A stretch of 64,000 bases of DNA from 66-474 sp963771735 (GTDB lineage: Bacteria > Pseudomonadota > Gammaproteobacteria > Xanthomonadales > Rhodanobacteraceae). Where the stretch lies: contig CAVYUN010000004.1 in NCBI GenBank assembly GCA_963771735.1, forward strand, positions 248,001 to 312,000, in the 5' to 3' direction. The notes under the pieces were generated by a model. The model was not told the origin of the DNA and did not search any database. It worked only from the letters and a program-made list of their open reading frames with translations. Made by a program: the position numbers and the translations under genes. Below, in pieces: positions 7,648-17,001 of the stretch. Position 1 is the stretch's first letter. Every line of letters starts with the position of its first letter.

Positions 7648-9507
7648 ATGATTGATTTTCCCCGCTGGAAATACTGGCTGGTCGGCATCGTGATGGTGCT
7701 CGGTCTGCTGTACGCCGCACCGAACGCGTTCCCGCCACAGCCGGCCGTGCAGATCTCGCCGAACCGCGATGCCAAGATCGATACGACGCTGCAGCAGCAG
7801 GTCACGGCCGACCTTGCCAAGGCGAAGATTCCTTACCAGAACATCACGATGGACAAGAACCGCATGCTGGTGCGCTTCGCCAACACGGAAGTGCAGCTGC
7901 AGGGTTCCGACACGCTGCGACTCGCGTTGGGCGACCATTACACGGTCGCACTCAACCTCGCAACCACCGTTCCACACTGGTTGCAGGCCATCGGCGGACG
8001 CGCGATGCCGCTGGGCCTTGACCTGCAGGGCGGCGTGCACTTCCTGATGTCGGTGGACCAGGACGCGGTACTGAAGAAACAGCAGCAGCGCTATTTGGAT
8101 GACATTCGCTCGATCCTGCGCCAGAAGCAGATTCCCTACGACGCCGTTTCCCAGAGCGGCAACGGCGTGCTGGCAGTCTTCAAGACTCCCGCCGAGCGCG
8201 ACAAGGCCGGCAGCGCGATCAGCATCGATGCCACCGATCTGTCCCTCACCGACAGCCGCACGCCGGGTGGCGGTTACGCGTTGACCGCAGTCATCAAACC
8301 GGACGTCTTGCAGAAACTCGCCCAGACCGCGATCACCCAGAACGTCACGACCCTGCGCAACCGCGTCAACGAACTGGGCGTTTCCGAGCCGCTGATCCAG
8401 CAGCAGGGCGAAAATCGCATCGTTGTTGAACTGCCGGGCGTGCAGGACACCGCCGAAGCCAAGCGGGTGCTGGGTGCGGTGGCGACGCTGGAATACCACG
8501 CCGAGGACGAGAGCGTGAATCCGCAGGAAGTGGCGCAAAGCGGCAACGTGCCACCGGATGACCGCCTCTACTACACCAAGGATGGCCGTCCTGTGGTGCT
8601 CAAGAAGCGCGTGATCGTCAGCGGCGACGAACTTGTCGATGCCTCGCAGGGTTACGACCAGCAGACCGGCATGCCGGACGTGAACGTGACGCTGAATTCG
8701 GCCGGTGCCCGCAAGATGCTGGACTTCACCACCCAGAACGTCGGCAAGCGCATGGGCGTGGTGTACATCGAGCAGACGCCCGAAGTGAAGAAGGTGGACG
8801 GCAAGGAAGTCCGCACCACCAAGACCACCGAGACGGTGCTCAACGACGCCGTGATCCAGGGGGTGTTCGGCAAGAAGTTCCAGACCACGGGTCTCAGCCA
8901 GCAGGAAGCCGAGACGCTGTCGCTCATGCTGCGTTCGGGGTCGCTGGCCGCGCCGATGCAGATCGTCGAGGAGCGCGTGATCGGCCCCAGCCTGGGGCAG
9001 GACAATATCCGCAAGGGCCGGGATGCAGTAGTCCTGGGCCTGGTGCTGGTGTTGCTGGCGGCCGCGTTCTATTACCGGCTGTTCGGGCTCGTGGCCGACA
9101 TCGCGCTGGTCTTCAACCTGATGATCCTGGTCGCGGTGATGTCGGCAGTCGGGGTGACCCTTACGATGCCCGGCATCGCCGGCATCGTGCTGACGCTGGG
9201 CATGGCGATCGATGCCAACGTGCTGATCTGCGAGCGCATACGCGAGGAGATGCACCATGGTTCGACGCCGCTCGCGTCGATCCGGGCGGGTTACGAGAAG
9301 GCCTGGTCGACGATTCTGGACGCCAACGTCACCCACCTGCTCGCCGCGCTGGGGCTGATCACGGTCGGCTCGGGCGCGATCAAGGGCTTCGGCATCACGC
9401 TGTTCATCGGCGTGTCGACCTCGCTGTTCACGTCCGTGACCATGACCCACGCGATCACCGCGCTGATCCACGGACGCCGCAAGAAACTCAAGACACTCTG
9501 GGTGTGA
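7648..9507 (+). CDS. secD: Protein translocase subunit SecD
   Basis: A 619-residue RND-superfamily component of the Sec accessory complex. It uses the proton gradient to complete translocation on the periplasmic side. One N-terminal membrane segment (~8-25) is followed by a large periplasmic domain with GLDLQGGVHFL and RVNELGVSEPLIQ, then five C-terminal membrane segments (~445-610) containing DANVLICERIREE. The length matches the E. coli protein. It is followed after 49 bp by secF and partners with YajC and SecF. Confidence 0.97.
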   Translation: MIDFPRWKYWLVGIVMVLGLLYAAPNAFPPQPAVQISPNRDAKIDTTLQQQVTADLAKAKIPYQNITMDKNRMLVRFANTEVQLQGSDTLRLALGDHYTVALNLATTVPHWLQAIGGRAMPLGLDLQGGVHFLMSVDQDAVLKKQQQRYLDDIRSILRQKQIPYDAVSQSGNGVLAVFKTPAERDKAGSAISIDATDLSLTDSRTPGGGYALTAVIKPDVLQKLAQTAITQNVTTLRNRVNELGVSEPLIQQQGENRIVVELPGVQDTAEAKRVLGAVATLEYHAEDESVNPQEVAQSGNVPPDDRLYYTKDGRPVVLKKRVIVSGDELVDASQGYDQQTGMPDVNVTLNSAGARKMLDFTTQNVGKRMGVVYIEQTPEVKKVDGKEVRTTKTTETVLNDAVIQGVFGKKFQTTGLSQQEAETLSLMLRSGSLAAPMQIVEERVIGPSLGQDNIRKGRDAVVLGLVLVLLAAAFYYRLFGLVADIALVFNLMILVAVMSAVGVTLTMPGIAGIVLTLGMAIDANVLICERIREEMHHGSTPLASIRAGYEKAWSTILDANVTHLLAALGLITVGSGAIKGFGITLFIGVSTSLFTSVTMTHAITALIHGRRKKLKTLWV

Positions 9508-9556
9508 TCGGTCCGCCCGTCACGCGCCACCACCAGCCAGACTTCAGCGAATATCC

Positions 9557-10522
9557 ATGGAACTCTTCCACCGCGATCTGAACATCAATTTCCTCGGCAT
9601 GCGCAAGGTCAGCATCGTCATTTCGGCGATCCTTGTGATCGTGTCGATCTGGGCCATCGCGGTGAAGGGCCTCAACTACGGCCTCGATTTCACCGGCGGC
9701 ATTCTTATCCAGGTGAATTACGAGCAGCCGGTCGACGTGGGCGACGTACGCACCGCACTCGAGAAGGCCGGATTCCAGCACACCGTGGTGCAGAGCATGG
9801 GCGGCACCCGCGAGATCTCGATCCGCCTGCAGCTGCCCAAGCAGACCGGTGCGAAGAAGGAAAGTCCCGACAAGGTTGCCGGCGACGTGTCCAAACGCGT
9901 GTTGACCGCGCTGCAGAACGCGCGGTCGGGCGTGAAGTTGGCGCAACCGCCCGATTTCGTGGGACCCGAGGTCGGGCAGGAGCTGAAAACCAGCGGCATC
10001 TCCGCCGCGATCGTGGTGATCATCGGCATCATGATCTACCTGTGGGTGCGGTTCGAGAAGCGTTTCGCGTTTGCCGCGGTCGCCAGTGAATTCCACGACA
10101 CGATCATCACTCTGGGCATCATCGCGCTGGTGCAGCGCGAATTCGACATGACCGTGCTGGCCGCGGTACTGGCCGTGATCGGCTACTCGATCAACGACAA
10201 GGTGGTGGTGTTCGACCGCGTACGCGAACTGTTCCGGTTGACCCGCAAGGCGGAGACCGCGCAGATCCTCAATCGCGCGATCAACAACACCTTGTCGCGA
10301 ACCATCATCACCTCGGTGTTCACCGCGATCACCATGGCATCGCTGTACCTGTTCGGTGGTCCGGCGGTGCACGGTTTCGCGATCACGATGCTGGTCGGCA
10401 TCCTGGTCGGCACGCTGTCTTCGATCTTCTTCGCCAGCCCGATCCTGCTGTGGCTTGGCGTTTCGAAGAAGGATCTGATGCCGGTGACGAGGGAGAATCC
10501 GGAGCTGGCGCGCCGCCCCTGA
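9557..10522 (+). CDS. secF: Protein translocase subunit SecF
   Basis: A 321-residue partner of SecD with the same fold, split as one N-terminal and five C-terminal membrane segments around a periplasmic domain. Diagnostic motifs are GLDFTGGILIQV near the N-terminus, and INDKVVVFDRVRE with TLSRTIITS in the last third. It is the last gene of yajC-secD-secF and is convergent with rapA. A hairpin in the 170-bp gap may stop transcription from both sides. Confidence 0.97.
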   Translation: MELFHRDLNINFLGMRKVSIVISAILVIVSIWAIAVKGLNYGLDFTGGILIQVNYEQPVDVGDVRTALEKAGFQHTVVQSMGGTREISIRLQLPKQTGAKKESPDKVAGDVSKRVLTALQNARSGVKLAQPPDFVGPEVGQELKTSGISAAIVVIIGIMIYLWVRFEKRFAFAAVASEFHDTIITLGIIALVQREFDMTVLAAVLAVIGYSINDKVVVFDRVRELFRLTRKAETAQILNRAINNTLSRTIITSVFTAITMASLYLFGGPAVHGFAITMLVGILVGTLSSIFFASPILLWLGVSKKDLMPVTRENPELARRP

Positions 10523-10653
10523 TTTCCTGCGATCGTCCTTGATCGCCGCACCATCGAGTGCCCCGCCGGGCAGGTGTTGATCGCGAACCCGGCGGCACAA
10601 ACGCCGGCGAGACCGCCATCCACGGCAAACAACTCCGTAGCCTGACTTTCCAA

Positions 10654-10689
10654 CAAAAAGCTGCTCCGCTCAGGGCCGAGCCGTTTTTG
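10654..10689. terminator. Possible bidirectional terminator between secF and rapA
   Basis: An A-run (10655-10659) and a T-run (around 10684-10688) flank an imperfect GC-rich stem, so the whole block is nearly palindromic, as bidirectional terminators between convergent genes are. The stem has a mismatch, which lowers confidence. Confidence 0.5.
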
Positions 10690-10693
10690 CGTG

Positions 10694-13525
10694 TCAACGC
10701 AACGAGAGAAAGTCCGGGCTTACCGCCATCCTTACCGCGTCCAGGCGCGGGCGCGCGCGGGCGAGGGCCGCGAGCAACGCATCGCGGGTGGCTTCGGCTG
10801 CCGTGATCTCGCGCGGCTGCACCGAGGCGTTGATTCGTGCGAGAGCGCACAATCTTTCCACGCGCGCATCCAGCGTGGCGCGGCCTTGCTCGATGGCGGA
10901 TGCGGCGATTTCCTGTGCGCGTTCCGTGGCGAGTGCCTCCGCTTTTTCCAGCATCGGTGGCACCAGTTGGGCAAGGTGGCGGCGATAGCGTGAAATCTCC
11001 GGCGCACGCGCGCGCGCGCGTGCGAGCGATGGCATGGATGGTTGGTAATCGCGCAGCGCCCGCCGCGAATCGACGCATACGGCCAGCGGCGTCGGGGGCA
11101 GGAAGCGTGGCGCATCCAGCTTGGCGTCCGCGATGCATTCGACGACGTACAACGCCTCCAGCAACACGCTGCGCGCTGGCAACGCGGGATCGACCAGCAG
11201 TGCGGCATTGCCGAATTCGCCGGTCAGCAACAGGTCGAAGGCGCCCGCCACCAGCGGGTGATCCATGCGCAGCAGGTCCAGTTCCTCGCGTGTCAGCGCC
11301 AGTGCGCGATCAAGCGTCGCCCGGCGCGGCCCGTCCGTGAAGCCGGGCAGGGCATCAGTAGACAGGAATTCGGGATCGAGCAGGAAGCTGCCGTCGCCGA
11401 GATCCTCGACGTGCACGCCGAAGGGTTCGAAGCATTCCTGCATCAGGGCATGGTTCGGCGCGTCCACGTCGGCGTCGCGCAGCGCGGCGAGCAACGCGGC
11501 ACCCCCAGCATGTTGCGCCGCGAGCTCCAGCAGGCGGTCGCGCCCTGCGTGGATGGCTGCGGAAAACTCCGTATGAGCGCTGGCTGTCGCACCAATGAGG
11601 TCATCCAGTTCGGGATCGTCGGGCTCGTCGTTTTCAGCATGCCCGCGTGCAATGCGTTCGATCCGGTCGCCGAACTGTCGCAGCAATGCGCGGCCGTCGG
11701 CGGGACACTCGCGCAGCACGCGCGTGCCGTCGGCGTGCCAACGCGCCAGCGCTTCCTGCGCAGTGCCCGGCAAGGGCGGGAGGTGCAGCATCACAGGGCG
11801 GCGCTGGCCGATGCGGTCGAGTCGCCCGATCCGCTGCTCAAGCAGATCCGGGTCCAGGGGCAAGTCCCACAAAACCAGCCGATGCGCGAACTGGAAGTTG
11901 CGTCCCTCCGAGCCGATCTCCGAACACAACAACAGGCGCGCACCATCGGCCTGCGCGAACCAGGCCGCGGCACGATCGCGCTGCAGCAAGGTCATGTCTT
12001 CGTGAAAACACGCCACCGTGATGCCGCTGCGCGTGCGCAGCGCGGTGTCGATGGCTTCGACCTTGGCCCGGCTGTTCGCGATCAACAGGAACTTGTCGTC
12101 GCGATGCGCATCCAGCAGCCGCACCAGCCAGGCGATGCGCGGATCGTCGGCGTAATCGAGCGTGCGCGGCATGTCCCCTGCGCGGCGCATGTCATCGTCG
12201 TGTTCGGCGAGCAGGGACTGCCGCTGGATTTCAGTCAGTTCTGTCGTGGCTTCCTCGATCGCCGGCAAGCGTTCCTGGAAGCCTCCGACGGCCGCGCGCC
12301 GGTTGCGATACATCACGCGGCCGGTGCCGTGGCGATCGATCAATGCCGAGAGCAAGGCTTCCGCGCCGTCGGGATAGGCGGCTAGGAGTGCGTGCAACGC
12401 GGAGTCGTGCGGAAAGCGCGCGCACAATGCCGCGCGTTCGTCTTCGGTGAGGGAGGAGCGGTTTGCGATGCGATCGGCGATTGAGGAGAGGGATGCATAA
12501 CCGTCGGCTTCGGCGAGGTAACCATCGAGGTCATCGTAACGGGCGGGGTCCAGCAGGCGCAGGCGCGCAAAGTGCGCGCGGCGGCCCAGTTGCTCCGGCG
12601 TCGCGGTCAGTAGTGCGACGCTCGGGATTGCCCCTGCCAGCGCTTCGACCGCGAGGTACTCGGGGCTGGCGGCCTCGGGCGTCCATTCCAGGTGATGGGC
12701 CTCGTCCACGACCAGCATGTCCCAACCTGCCGCCAGCGCCTGTCCACGCCGCTGCGGTTCACGTGTGAGCCAGGCGAGCGATACGATCGCGAGTTGTTCA
12801 TCCTGGAACGGATTGTGGCCGGCGTCGGTGGCCTCGATGGCCGTGCAGCGTTCCTCGTCGAGGATCGCGAAAGCCAGCTGGAAGCGACGGCGCATTTCGA
12901 CGAACCATTGCACCAGCAGCGCATCGGGCAGCACGATCAGCACGCGGCCGGCGCGGCCCGTCGCCAGCATCCGGGCGATCAGCATGCCGGCTTCGATGGT
13001 CTTGCCCAGGCCGGCTTCGTCGGCCAGCAATACGCGAGGGTGTTCGCGTTCCATGCAGGCGGCGACCACGCCAAGCTGGTGCGGAAGCAGGTCGACGCGC
13101 GCGGAGAGGATGCCCCATGCATCGGAGCGCCGCGCCGCCGCGCGCGCGAGCAGTGCCTGTTTGCGCAATTCGTAGTGATGCGGCTTGTCGACGCGCGCCG
13201 ACATCAGTCGCGCGTCGGCTTGCGAGAGCGACTGCTCGTCGTCGAGCTGGCCTTCCGCGAGCTCGCGCCTCTCGCCGGAATACACCAGCAAGCCCTCGTG
13301 CAGGTCGATGCGCTCGACCACGAACGCGACCCCGCGGCCGCAGACCTTCTGGCCGACCCGGAACGTTGCGCGTGTCAGCGGAGCACCCTGCGCCGAGTAA
13401 TTGCGTACGACGCCGGACTTCGCGAACAGTACCTGGATGGCGCGCTCGTCGCAGCGAAGCACCGTGCCGAGGCCGAGTTCGGGTTCCGCGTCGGATACCC
13501 AGCGTTGGCCCGGAATGTAATTCAT
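10694..13525 (-). CDS. rapA: RNA polymerase-associated ATPase RapA (HepA)
   Basis: SWI2/SNF2-type ATPase that binds RNA polymerase and promotes its recycling. The 943 residues are close to the 968 of E. coli RapA. The N-terminus (MNYIPGQRW, about 1-110) is the Tudor-like domain pair specific to RapA. The helicase lobe 1 has Walker A DEAGLGKT at 169-176 and a DEAH box at 274-277 (VVDEAHHLEW). Lobe 2 carries GSEGRNFQFA and an IGRLDRIGQ motif. A RapA C-terminal domain fills the rest. Start ATG 13525 gives the canonical N-terminus; upstream in-frame codons add a non-conserved extension. The next gene upstream on the same strand (dioxygenase) is 73 bp away. Confidence 0.96.
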   Translation of the reverse strand: MNYIPGQRWVSDAEPELGLGTVLRCDERAIQVLFAKSGVVRNYSAQGAPLTRATFRVGQKVCGRGVAFVVERIDLHEGLLVYSGERRELAEGQLDDEQSLSQADARLMSARVDKPHHYELRKQALLARAAARRSDAWGILSARVDLLPHQLGVVAACMEREHPRVLLADEAGLGKTIEAGMLIARMLATGRAGRVLIVLPDALLVQWFVEMRRRFQLAFAILDEERCTAIEATDAGHNPFQDEQLAIVSLAWLTREPQRRGQALAAGWDMLVVDEAHHLEWTPEAASPEYLAVEALAGAIPSVALLTATPEQLGRRAHFARLRLLDPARYDDLDGYLAEADGYASLSSIADRIANRSSLTEDERAALCARFPHDSALHALLAAYPDGAEALLSALIDRHGTGRVMYRNRRAAVGGFQERLPAIEEATTELTEIQRQSLLAEHDDDMRRAGDMPRTLDYADDPRIAWLVRLLDAHRDDKFLLIANSRAKVEAIDTALRTRSGITVACFHEDMTLLQRDRAAAWFAQADGARLLLCSEIGSEGRNFQFAHRLVLWDLPLDPDLLEQRIGRLDRIGQRRPVMLHLPPLPGTAQEALARWHADGTRVLRECPADGRALLRQFGDRIERIARGHAENDEPDDPELDDLIGATASAHTEFSAAIHAGRDRLLELAAQHAGGAALLAALRDADVDAPNHALMQECFEPFGVHVEDLGDGSFLLDPEFLSTDALPGFTDGPRRATLDRALALTREELDLLRMDHPLVAGAFDLLLTGEFGNAALLVDPALPARSVLLEALYVVECIADAKLDAPRFLPPTPLAVCVDSRRALRDYQPSMPSLARARARAPEISRYRRHLAQLVPPMLEKAEALATERAQEIAASAIEQGRATLDARVERLCALARINASVQPREITAAEATRDALLAALARARPRLDAVRMAVSPDFLSLR

Positions 13526-13597
13526 CGCGACTTTGCCGTGTGGAAACCACGTATTATCGCGCGGCACGGACCGCACTGCCGAGCGGCTGATGTTTCC

Positions 13598-14275
13598 CTA
13601 AGTCTCGGCCCACTGCCGCAGCAGGTTGTGGTAAACGCCGGTGAGTTGCCGGACGGCATCGCTGTCGGCGCCATGGCTGGACAGCCGGCGGATCGCGTTG
13701 TCGAGTTGCAACAGGGTGCGGCGTCGCGATTCGCCGCGCACCAGGCTCTGGATCCAGAAAAATGCAGCCACGCGTGCGCCGCGCCTCACCGGCTCGACGC
13801 GATGCAGGCTGCTCGCGGGATACACGATGGCGTCGCCGGCCGGCAGCTTGACCTCGTGTTCGCCGTAGGTGTCTTCCACGATGAGTTCGCCGCCGTCGTA
13901 GCTGTCGGTTTCGCTCAGGAACACCGTGCACGCGATGTCGCTGCGCAGCTGACTGCCGTCGGCCAGCGCCATCACCGCGCCGTCGACATGCGTGCCGTAG
14001 CTGCCGCCGCCGGCATAGCGATTGAAGCGCGGTGGAAGAATTTTCACCGGCAGCGTGGCAGCGTGGAATTGCGGATGCCTGGCACAGGCGGCCAGCACTT
14101 CGCGACCGAGTTCCGCGCGCAATGACGAAGTGTCGGGCAGCTGCTGGTTGCGCTTGACCTGCGCCCCCTGCGGGCCAACGGTTTCGCGGCCATCGGCCCA
14201 TTCGGCAGCGTCCAGCCTCGCACGCAAGCGGGCGACCGCAGCAGCGTCCAGCAGTTTCTCGATGTGCAACAGCAT
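13598..14275 (-). CDS. piuC: Fe(II)/2-oxoglutarate dioxygenase, PiuC/YbiX (PKHD-type) family
   Basis: A 225-residue PKHD-type hydroxylase. The iron-binding facial triad is visible as H96-x-D98 (YGTHVDGA) and H158 (SSLHRVEPV), with R168 (ARVAAFFW) as the 2-oxoglutarate anchor. Family members lie beside catecholate siderophore receptors (Fiu-YbiX in E. coli, PiuA-PiuC in Pseudomonas). Here too the gene directly follows a TonB-dependent siderophore receptor on the same strand, with 10 bp between them. Co-transcription from the Fur-box promoter upstream of the receptor is therefore likely. The substrate is not established. Confidence 0.93.
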   Translation of the reverse strand: MLLHIEKLLDAAAVARLRARLDAAEWADGRETVGPQGAQVKRNQQLPDTSSLRAELGREVLAACARHPQFHAATLPVKILPPRFNRYAGGGSYGTHVDGAVMALADGSQLRSDIACTVFLSETDSYDGGELIVEDTYGEHEVKLPAGDAIVYPASSLHRVEPVRRGARVAAFFWIQSLVRGESRRRTLLQLDNAIRRLSSHGADSDAVRQLTGVYHNLLRQWAET

Positions 14276-14285
14276 CGGGGTTCGA

Positions 14286-16667
14286 TCAATAGTGGATATT
14301 GAGTGTCAGCAACGCCGAACGCGGCGTACCCGGCGTGTAGCGATAGCCACTCTTGTTGATGGCTGCCACGTAAGACCTGTCGAACAGGTTGTAGACGTTC
14401 AACTGCAGCGACGCGTGTCGGTTGATGGCGTACCTCGCGATCGCGTCGAACACCCAATAGGCCTGGGTATAGGCCGGCGTGCCCACGGCGCCGTCGTGGC
14501 CGCGCTGCATTTCGCCGGTATGGCGTGCGCCGACACCCAGCGTGACGCGTGTCGGCAAGTGCCAGGTGCTCCACGCGGTGAACGCGCTTTTCGGCGTGTA
14601 CGCAAGCATGTCGGAGCCGTTCGCGGCCGGCGCCGAAGCCGAACTGCCGCTGCTGACGGCGCCGCTGGAAGTCGAGGTATTCATGACCGTGTACCCGGCG
14701 GTGAGGGCCCAGTACGGATTCAATTGGCCGACCGCGTCGAGCTCGATGCCCGCGACGCGCTGGCGACCGATCTGGTAGTACTGCAGATCGACCGGGTTCT
14801 GCACCACAAGGTCGCTGACTACCGTTTTGAACAAGGCGGCCGTCAATCGCAATTGGCCGTCGAGCACGTTCCACTTGGTGCCGACTTCGGTGGTGCGCGA
14901 CTTTTCCGGATCGAAGATGGGGTTGTCGGCGCTGTTGGCCGAGGAACTCAGCGCGAGGTTGTCGCCACCGGGCGGTTCGGCGGAGGTCGCAAAGTTCACG
15001 TACAGGCTGCCTTGCTCGACGGGCTTGTAAATGATGCCAAGCTTGTAGCCGTACAGATTGCCTGATCGGCTGGCGTCCACGCCCGGCACCGGCGTGTTGG
15101 CGGGCAGGCTGCCGCAGTCGGGCCCGCGTCGGCCGCCGCACAGGACCTCGCTGCGGAAATCGGTATCGTAGTGGTCGATGCGTCCGCCGGCGGTGACCAG
15201 CCAGTGCTGGCCGAATTTGAGCGTGTCGAACAGATACGCCGCGGCGGTATCGGTGCGACCCGTGCTCCATGTGCCATTGTCGCCGATGACGAGTCCGGTC
15301 GCGGTATCCGGATCGGGCTGGTAAAGATTGGCGGACGTCCACGCGCTGCCGTAGAGCACGGCGAGGCCGCCGGTGGCGATTGCCTCGCGCGTCAGTTCCA
15401 TGCCGGCGCTGACGGCGTGGCTCACCGCGCCGGTGTCGAAATTGTCGGTGAGATTGAGTTGATTGGTGATGATGCGGTTGGTCTGGTCCAGCAAGTTCGG
15501 ATTGCTGCGCGCGATCGTCCAGGTGGACGGATCGTCGGGATCGGGTGTCAGCAGATTGGCGGTGCTGCCCATGAACGAGGTCAGCAGGTAATCCTGATGG
15601 GTGCGGCCCCAGCGCAAGGTGTCCTGCAGCGATGCGTTGCCGGAAAAGTCATGCTGCACGATCAGCGTCGCCATGTCGGACTTGACGTGGTCGTAGTCGG
15701 CATCGGTGCCGTAGTAGTTCGACGGGTTCACGGGCGGAGCATCGTCGAGGAACGGTCGCGTCGGATCGGGCGTGCTGTAGCCGGGCAGGCCGATGGTCGA
15801 CACGCCGCCGTCGGGCACGTTGTCCTGGGTGATGTGCAGCAGGTCCAGGTACACGCGGGTGGGCGTGCCCAGTCCGAACGCCAGCGACGGAGCAATGCCC
15901 CAGCGGTGGTTCTCGATGTCGTGGCGGCCGGGCACGCCACTGTCCTGACCCATCACGTTCAGACGGAATGCGCCGTGCTCGCCGAGCATCTCGTTCCAGT
16001 CGGCGGTGGTGCGTTTCTGGTTGTCGCTGCCGTAGCTCAGTGACGCGGCCTGCAGGCTGCCCGGCATTGGCTGCTTGCTGACCAGATTGATCGCGCCGCT
16101 GGGCGCGGTGCGGCCGTATTCGGTGCCGTCCGGCCCCTGCGTGACTTCGATCTGCTGGATGTCGAAGGTGTCGCGTGAAATCGCGCCGAGATCGCGCACG
16201 CCATCCACGAAAATGCTGCCGGACGAATTGAAACCGCGCATGTAGATGGCGTCACCGGTACTGGTGGAACCGTTTTCGCCGACATAGAACGTGCCCACTC
16301 CTGGAACGTTTTGCAGCGCTTGCGTCAGGGTGGTCGCACCCTGCTGGCGGATGACCTCGTCGCTGATCACGCTGATGGTCTGCGGCGTGTCCAGCAACGG
16401 CTGGGTGAATTTGGGCGAGGACACCTGATCGACCTTGTACTGGATGCGCTGGCCCTTGACCTCGATGGTAGGCAGCGTCGCTGGAGTGGCCGTCACGGCG
16501 TGGTCGCGGTCTTGATGGTGGGGAGGATATTGCAGTGGTTCCGGGATCCGGCCGTTGGCCGGTGACGCCGCCAGCGTGGGCAGGCTGAGTGCAATGCCGC
16601 CCATGAGCGTGGAGAAAGCAACGGGTCGGTGCCGGGATGCGTGCTTGCGATGCTTGATGCCTGGCAT
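14286..16667 (-). CDS. TonB-dependent siderophore receptor (Fiu/PiuA type)
   Basis: Outer-membrane receptor of 793 residues for a ferric siderophore, probably catecholate by analogy with Fiu/PiuA. A signal peptide covers ~1-34. The plug domain (~75-220) holds the TonB-receptor pattern PQTISVISDEVIRQQGATT, VPGV, YMRGFN and GPDGTEYGR. A 22-strand barrel follows and ends in the typical aromatic-rich C-terminus, with final residues NIHY. The gene precedes piuC by 10 bp. A close match to a Fur operator lies ~157 bp upstream of the start, so iron-repressed expression is inferred. Ligand specificity cannot be read from the sequence. Confidence 0.93.
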   Translation of the reverse strand: MPGIKHRKHASRHRPVAFSTLMGGIALSLPTLAASPANGRIPEPLQYPPHHQDRDHAVTATPATLPTIEVKGQRIQYKVDQVSSPKFTQPLLDTPQTISVISDEVIRQQGATTLTQALQNVPGVGTFYVGENGSTSTGDAIYMRGFNSSGSIFVDGVRDLGAISRDTFDIQQIEVTQGPDGTEYGRTAPSGAINLVSKQPMPGSLQAASLSYGSDNQKRTTADWNEMLGEHGAFRLNVMGQDSGVPGRHDIENHRWGIAPSLAFGLGTPTRVYLDLLHITQDNVPDGGVSTIGLPGYSTPDPTRPFLDDAPPVNPSNYYGTDADYDHVKSDMATLIVQHDFSGNASLQDTLRWGRTHQDYLLTSFMGSTANLLTPDPDDPSTWTIARSNPNLLDQTNRIITNQLNLTDNFDTGAVSHAVSAGMELTREAIATGGLAVLYGSAWTSANLYQPDPDTATGLVIGDNGTWSTGRTDTAAAYLFDTLKFGQHWLVTAGGRIDHYDTDFRSEVLCGGRRGPDCGSLPANTPVPGVDASRSGNLYGYKLGIIYKPVEQGSLYVNFATSAEPPGGDNLALSSSANSADNPIFDPEKSRTTEVGTKWNVLDGQLRLTAALFKTVVSDLVVQNPVDLQYYQIGRQRVAGIELDAVGQLNPYWALTAGYTVMNTSTSSGAVSSGSSASAPAANGSDMLAYTPKSAFTAWSTWHLPTRVTLGVGARHTGEMQRGHDGAVGTPAYTQAYWVFDAIARYAINRHASLQLNVYNLFDRSYVAAINKSGYRYTPGTPRSALLTLNIHY

Positions 16668-16823
16668 GGATGGCGAGCCCTTTCTGTATGCGTCGCAACG
16701 GCGATCGGGTCATGGCTGTCCCCATGTCGGCCAATATCCACAAGTCCCCGTTGCGCAACGAGACGACTGAAATTTGTGCCGCGCGGACATGCCTGCGGGC
16801 ATTGCGTAGTGGATACTAAAGTC

Positions 16824-16851
16824 AATGAGAACGATTCGCAATAGATATTGC
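16824..16851. promoter_or_regulatory. Fur box upstream of the siderophore-receptor operon
   Basis: Positions 16824-16842 match the classical Fur operator AATGAGAATCATTCTCATT at 15 of 19 positions by eye. It overlaps a perfect GCAATA/TATTGC inverted repeat at 16838-16851, which could be a second half-site or the promoter -10 area. It sits in AT-rich sequence in an otherwise GC-rich region. Confidence 0.8.
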
Positions 16852-16916
16852 AATAATCCAGGTGTGGGGCCATGCATCGGAGGAATGCCCGTTCCTTGGT
16901 CTGGCGAGCGCAATGC

Positions 16917-16945
16917 AAAAAAAACGCCGCACTTGCGTGCGGCGT
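16917..16945 (-). terminator. Rho-independent terminator of the M13 peptidase gene
   Basis: Read on the minus strand, a perfect 9-bp stem (16937-16945 with 16924-16932) and 4-nt loop run into eight Us (16924-16917). It lies ~57 bp after the M13 peptidase stop. With the Fur box it accounts for the 334-bp gap 16668-17001; nothing else is seen there. Confidence 0.92.
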
Positions 16946-17001
16946 CAGAAGGGGTGATTGCGCGGTCTTCAGATCGCGCGATCGTCTTGCAGAGGGTCGC
17001 G

